The translations under genes and the position numbers were made by a program. A DNA stretch of 64,000 bases from positions 248,001 through 312,000 of the forward strand of contig NZ_CP146284.1 of NCBI RefSeq assembly GCF_023744375.2. Reading direction: 5' to 3'. The notes below the pieces were generated by a model, which searched no databases, was not told the DNA's origin, and saw only the letters and a list, made by a program, of their open reading frames with translations. Position 1 is the first letter of the stretch; every line of letters begins with the position of its first letter. Positions 60,849 through 64,000 of the stretch are shown here, piece after piece. The stretch is from Parabacteroides sp. AD58 (GTDB taxonomy: Bacteria; Bacteroidota; Bacteroidia; Bacteroidales; Tannerellaceae).

Positions 60849-61829
60849 TCAACTTGCAAATGCAACAGAATTCTGATTAATAATTTGTTTAAATTTTTCG
60901 TTTGGCGTGAGGTATCCAAGTCTTTTACGAGGTCGATTATTGAGTTTATTTTCAATCCACTTAATCTGTTTGTTGGTTACTTCACTAAAGTCCTTACCCT
61001 TTGGGATATACTGCCTGATAAGCCCGTTGGTGTTTTCATTGGCACCACGTTCCCATGAGTGGTATGGTTTGCAAAAATAGAATTTTATTTCCAATTTTTG
61101 CGCAATTTCCTCGTGCTTTGCAAACTCCTTTCCATTGTCAGCCGTAATTGTGTGTATTAAGTTTTTCACTTTCCGCAGTGCCCATACTGCAATCTTAGCT
61201 ACCGGGATGGCTTCTTTTCCCGACAACTTGCGTATCCAGACCCTGCTTGTTGCTCTGTCGTTAATGGTAAGAATGGCACCTTTGTGGTTCTTACCAATAA
61301 TTGTATCTATCTCTAAATCACCAAATCTCTCCTTCAGTTCCACTATCTCGGGACGCTCATCAATATCCACCCTGCCTGGGATAAATCCTCGCCCTGCATT
61401 TTTAGAACCACGTTTGGCATACCTGCGACCTTGTCTGCGAAGATATTTGTGCAGTTTGCCACCCCGCCGCTTATCCTCCCAAATCCAGCGATATATCGTT
61501 TCGTGAGATACCATCGCAATTCCCTCCAAGCGGCTCCTGCCGACAATCTGCTCCGGGCTGAATCCTTTCTTCAACAGCTTTATTATCCGTTTTCTCATTG
61601 CCGGTGTAAGCACTTCCTTGCGATGTTTTTGCTGCTTGCGCCTGTCTGCTTTTCGCTGGGCAAGCTCCATGCTATAGCTACCACTTCGGGCGTCGCAATT
61701 GCGCTTTATCTCCCTGTAAACAGTGCTTTTATCTACTCCGATAGCTTCCGCTATTGCTTTTTTGCTCATCGGTATTTGCAACATCATAGAAATTGCATAC
61801 CTTTGTTCCTCGGTTATATGTTTGCTCAT
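60849..61829 (-). CDS. IS30-family transposase
   Basis: 326 aa from ATG 61829 (MSKHITEEQRYAISMMLQIP). Seen: N-terminal HTH (SKKAIAEAIGVDKSTVYREI) and DDE residues in DLEIDTIIGKNH, TITADNGKEFAKH and WERGANENTNGLIRQY, with the IS30-type spacing. The length is that of the IS4351 transposase. The frame is open further upstream, but that part is not conserved. Intact, so possibly active. Confidence 0.93.
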   Translation of the reverse strand: MSKHITEEQRYAISMMLQIPMSKKAIAEAIGVDKSTVYREIKRNCDARSGSYSMELAQRKADRRKQQKHRKEVLTPAMRKRIIKLLKKGFSPEQIVGRSRLEGIAMVSHETIYRWIWEDKRRGGKLHKYLRRQGRRYAKRGSKNAGRGFIPGRVDIDERPEIVELKERFGDLEIDTIIGKNHKGAILTINDRATSRVWIRKLSGKEAIPVAKIAVWALRKVKNLIHTITADNGKEFAKHEEIAQKLEIKFYFCKPYHSWERGANENTNGLIRQYIPKGKDFSEVTNKQIKWIENKLNNRPRKRLGYLTPNEKFKQIINQNSVAFAS

Positions 61830-61864
61830 CTGCAACTTTTTTTTCTTTGGACGGACAATTAAAG

Positions 61865-61872
61865 CAAAGATA
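61865..61872 (-). promoter_or_regulatory. -7 box of the IS30 transposase gene
   Basis: TATCTTTG on the minus strand, 35 bp before the transposase start, inside the element. Confidence 0.5.
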
Positions 61873-61991
61873 GCAAACTTTATCCATTCAGAGTGAGAGA
61901 AAGGGGGACATTGTCTCTCTTTCCTCTCTGAAAAATAAATGTTTTTATTGCTTATTATCCGCACCCAAAAAGTTGCATTTATAAGTTGAAC

Positions 61992-62318
61992 TCAAGAGTT
62001 GTTAATGTATGGCATTAGGCTTAGGCCAAGTTTAGTCAATGAATATTCAACCCTTGGGGGTACTTCTCCATAAACAATTCGTTTGATTATACCATCTGTT
62101 TCAAGATTTTTTAGGGTATCAGATAATACTTTGGGGGAAATGTCAGGAATAGCTTTCTGAATCTGATTGAAACGCGTACACTCGTTTTCAGACAGAATAC
62201 ATAATATAATTACAGGCCATTTTCCTGAAAATCGTGATATGATATTTCTTATTGGACATTCATCCAAGTTCGAATATTTTTTTAGATTTTCTTTTAACTC
62301 TATCTTGCTCATACTCAA
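61992..62318 (-). CDS. HxlR-family regulator, C terminus cut at the IS30 element
   Basis: 108 aa. Seen: CPIRNIISRFSGKWPVIILC, FNQIQKAIPDISPKVLSDTL, and the wing RVEYSLTKLGLSL, all typical of HxlR winged-helix proteins. The usual last helix (ILDALCxWG-like) is missing; the stop at 61992-61994 abuts the right end of IS30. It is divergent from a cupin gene, a common target of such regulators. Function after truncation is uncertain. Confidence 0.78.
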   Translation of the reverse strand: MSMSKIELKENLKKYSNLDECPIRNIISRFSGKWPVIILCILSENECTRFNQIQKAIPDISPKVLSDTLKNLETDGIIKRIVYGEVPPRVEYSLTKLGLSLMPYINNS

Positions 62319-62332
62319 AAAAACTATTCAAA

Positions 62333-62359
62333 AAGTAACCAGCTTACAATTAAGTAACC
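62333..62359. promoter_or_regulatory. AAGTAACC direct repeat between HxlR and cupin genes
   Basis: AAGTAACC at 62333-62340 and 62352-62359, 19 bp apart, is a plausible HxlR operator in the shared intergenic region. Confidence 0.4.
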
Positions 62360-62384
62360 TCTTGTTTTATATGTATTTACATAT

Positions 62385-62392
62385 TAACTTTG
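62385..62392 (+). promoter_or_regulatory. -7 box of the cupin gene
   Basis: TAACTTTG, matching TAnnTTTG, 64 bp before the cupin ATG and just after the AAGTAACC repeats. Confidence 0.5.
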
Positions 62393-62455
62393 CACTATCA
62401 AAAAGATAGTTATTATCAAATGCAAAGATACTGTTTAATTTAAATTATCGCAATT

Positions 62456-62862
62456 ATGAGTCTATTAAAATTAATGCCGGCGATAAATTCGCCCATGTTT
62501 CTGTTGGGAATCTGCAGCACTTTGAAGGGAAACAATTTGTAAAAGAAGCAACTGAGGCCAATTCCTGTGAAATCTCATTTGGCTCTCTCCCTTCAGGAGA
62601 ATCTGTTCCGTTCTTCCATACCCATGAGAATAACGAAGAGAACTATATTATTCTTTCCGGTTCAGGGAAGTTTCAGGTAAATGATTCTGTTTTTGATATT
62701 TCCGAAGGTTCGGTGGTTCGTGTTTCAACACACTGTGACCGTTGCTTGAAATGTACCTCAGATGCACCAATGCTATATCTCTGTATTCAAGCCAAAGAAA
62801 ACAGTCTCGGAGGTTACACATTGGACGATGCAGCCATTACCGAGCGAGTGAGCCTTCTATAG
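62456..62862 (+). pseudogene. Cupin-domain protein, frameshifted at the second codon
   Basis: A 133-codon cupin frame runs from 62461 to the TAG at 62860: SIKINAGDKFAHVSVGN, FFHTHENNEENYIILSGSGK, FDISEGSVVRVSTHCDRC. No ATG, GTG or TTG precedes it in frame nearby. The ATG at 62456 would start it exactly if one more base followed ATGAG; as it stands, that ATG gives a 28-aa out-of-frame peptide. Likely a recent one-base loss, or an unusual start such as ATT. Confidence 0.65.
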
Positions 62863-62919
62863 GGATGCTAAGTCAGTTTCATTTATTATTTGCTATACTA
62901 TGAGCTGATAAAAATAAAA

Positions 62920-62950
62920 GGGTATTGAACTTATGTCGATACCCTTTTTT
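62920..62950 (+). terminator. Terminator after the cupin gene
   Basis: GGGTATTG at 62920-62927 pairs with CGATACCC at 62937-62944 (one G-T pair), followed by six T. Confidence 0.8.
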
Positions 62951-63019
62951 ATTTTTGACTAAAAAAACTAAACTAAGCTAAGCAGAATTTATATATAAGG
63001 TGCAAATTACAGAAGTAAT

Positions 63020-63133
63020 TTACTTGTCTGTTAGAAAGGATTCTTGTTTTAGTTGAGTCAAATCCATTCCACCTTTTTCATGCAGTACGTTCCATACGGC
63101 ATCTGCATGTGTGCCAATCAAACTAATGTCCAT
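63020..63133 (-). pseudogene. 37-aa N-terminal fragment of a winged-helix (DUF2582-type) protein
   Basis: ATG 63133 to TAA 63020-63022: MDISLIGTHADAVWNVLHEK, then GGMDLTQLKQESFLTDK and stop. It matches the start of the small Bacteroides winged helix-turn-helix proteins (PF10771), which are about twice as long. The second half is absent. Confidence 0.55.
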
Positions 63134-63233
63134 ATTGAAGATGTATTCTAAAAACGATGCAAAGGTAGTGCTTTTCGTGCTGATTTACAAGCAAAAAACG
63201 GGGTTGTTTGATGTTTGTTTGAAGTACATTGCG

Positions 63234-63241
63234 TATCTTTG
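63234..63241 (+). promoter_or_regulatory. -7 box of the HU gene
   Basis: TATCTTTG, 22 bp before the ATG at 63264. A TTTG lies 16 bp further upstream, a shorter gap than usual. Confidence 0.55.
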
Positions 63242-63263
63242 TGCGTTTTTAAAGAATCTAGAA

Positions 63264-63548
63264 ATGACGAAAGCAGAATTATGTAAGAGTATATCCGCAA
63301 AGACCGGATGTGATGCCCAAACCGTACTGGCAGTAGTGGAGAGTTTGATGGTGGAAGTGAAGGAATCGCTGGAAAAGGGAGAGAATGTTTATCTACGTGG
63401 CTTCGGCAGTTTTATTGTGAAGCAGCGTGCGGAAAAGACGGCGCGTAACATCTCCAAGAATACCACCGTGATTGTGCCGGCTCACAACATCCCGGCATTC
63501 AAACCTGCCAAAGAATTTGTGAAGCTGGTGAGCAAACTGGAGGATTAA
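63264..63548 (+). CDS. HU-family DNA-binding protein
   Basis: 94 aa from ATG 63264 (MTKAELCKSISAKTGCDAQT). Seen: the HU/IHF signature GENVYLRGFGSFIVKQRAEK and the DNA-binding arm ARNISKNTTVIVPAHNIPAF. Dimeric nucleoid protein that bends DNA. The frame is open 51 codons upstream, but a promoter box lies there, so the short start is right. Confidence 0.93.
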   Translation: MTKAELCKSISAKTGCDAQTVLAVVESLMVEVKESLEKGENVYLRGFGSFIVKQRAEKTARNISKNTTVIVPAHNIPAFKPAKEFVKLVSKLED

Positions 63549-63566
63549 TGGCTGTTTGCAAAGGAT

Positions 63567-63611
63567 AACCATAAAAGCGAGTCAGAAAACGGCTCTCTTT
63601 TATGGTTTTTT
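63567..63611 (+). terminator. Terminator after the HU gene
   Basis: AACCATAAAAG near 63567 pairs with CTTTTATGGTT-type bases ending near 63606, then TTTTT. It lies about 20 bp past the HU stop. Confidence 0.75.
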
Positions 63612-63634
63612 CTTACATGGGCATTTGCACTACT

Positions 63635-64000
63635 TTATTTCAACAGCTTCCAGTAGCCGGCTTTGGTCGGACCAATATGCTCTACAACATGTTTCAATTC
63701 TTCGATGTCGCGATGAATGGTACGCGCATTGACACCTAACTTGTCTGCCATTTCCTCCATTGTAATCCTCGAATTCTTCCTGATCAACGAGACTATCGCT
63801 TGATGGCGCTTATTCTTTTTAGAATTTTCTTTCTTGTCTGTCGGCTTTTCAAGAGAAATATTCAAATCGTCTTCATCGTTAGTGGAAATGGTTTCTTGGG
63901 ACATTTGTCCGTTTCTTGGGACATTTTCCGCAGTTTCTTGGGACATTTTCTCATTTCTTGGGACATTTTCCACGGTTTCTTGGGACATTTCCATATAGGT
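63635..64000 (-). CDS. C-terminal end of a HTH protein with MSQET/NVPRN repeats, 5' end outside window
   Basis: The frame is open at base 64000, so the gene probably starts outside. Seen: a repetitive linker (MSQET and NVPRN alternating) and a C-terminal winged HTH (HQAIVSLIRKNSRITMEEMA, then LGVNARTIHRDIEELK). Such NVPRN linkers with a DeoR-like HTH end Bacteroides AlbA_2/AAA_4 (Schlafen-like) putative DNA-binding proteins. That the missing part is an AlbA_2 domain is inference. Confidence 0.6.
   Translation of the reverse strand, partial: TYMEMSQETVENVPRNEKMSQETAENVPRNGQMSQETISTNDEDDLNISLEKPTDKKENSKKNKRHQAIVSLIRKNSRITMEEMADKLGVNARTIHRDIEELKHVVEHIGPTKAGYWKLLK

Larger units (their letters stand above)
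60848..61990 (-). mobile_element. IS30-family insertion sequence (IS4351-like)
   Basis: About 1.14 kb, bounded by imperfect inverted repeats: left TTCAACTTGCAAATGCAAC from 60848, right (complement) TTCAACTTATAAATGCAAC ending at 61990. It holds one transposase gene of 326 codons. No clear target duplication is seen at the ends. Confidence 0.85.

Noticed and set aside
63111..63263. 51-residue extension of the HU protein
   Set aside because: A promoter box lies inside it and HU proteins start with MTKAEL-like sequence, as at 63264.
63885..64000. CRISPR array
   Set aside because: The repeats are only 13 bp, with 7-9 bp between them, and lie in a coding frame.

Overview
The window reads as a chromosomal segment of a gut Bacteroidales, most like Parabacteroides or a close relative (inference from gene content; no rRNA is present to confirm it). 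Support: the end of an Fkp-type fucokinase, the Bacteroidota order of ATP synthase genes, secreted and lipoprotein glycoside hydrolases (GH2, GH88, DUF1080, a GH130 enzyme), tandem NagA genes, and the Bacteroidales promoter pattern (TTTG near -33, TAnnTTTG near -7) before many genes, generally without strong Shine-Dalgarno sequences.

Layout. 1-6.9 kb: 3' end of fkp, groES-groEL, a nitroreductase, a secreted DUF1349 protein, a LuxR-type regulator, a 620-bp non-coding stretch with GC-rich palindromic repeats, and a tRNA methyltransferase. 7-15.6 kb: lon, then a heavy-metal efflux operon (small His-rich exported protein, His-rich membrane fusion protein, RND pump, outer-membrane channel). 15.7-20.8 kb: an ECF sigma factor overlapping a gene for an unusual inner-membrane-helix plus beta-barrel protein, a GH130 enzyme, a PHP phosphatase and a C45-type Ntn hydrolase. 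21-28.1 kb: the full F-type ATP synthase operon on the minus strand. 28.5-39 kb: type II pantothenate kinase, DUF1080 protein, GH2 beta-galactosidase, DUF3332 lipoprotein, ABC-F protein, two tandem nagA paralogues.

39.1-39.5 kb holds a duplicated promoter-RNA-terminator unit, probably two paralogous small RNAs or short leader-peptide units. A GtrA/SDR/GtrA group follows. 41.3-50.3 kb is a corrin island: a cobalamin riboswitch controls four overlapping or closely spaced genes, each a two-domain fusion, covering eight corrin-ring enzymes; next come a NikR-like regulator that lacks the nickel-binding histidines and a TonB-dependent receptor.

50.3-64 kb is more mosaic: esterase, glutaredoxin-like protein, metallo-hydrolase, a DUF3089 lipoprotein gene broken by an in-frame amber codon, remnants, and a two-gene DUF262 system (GmrSD-like candidate phage defence) between two about 200-bp direct repeats that each carry a promoter box. 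Beyond a GH88 lipoprotein lie an IS30-family element that abuts a partial unknown gene and a shortened HxlR regulator, a frameshifted cupin gene, a 37-aa winged-helix remnant, an HU protein, and the 3' end of a HTH protein whose linker is built from one DNA repeat read in two frames. No rRNA, tRNA or CRISPR array was seen.
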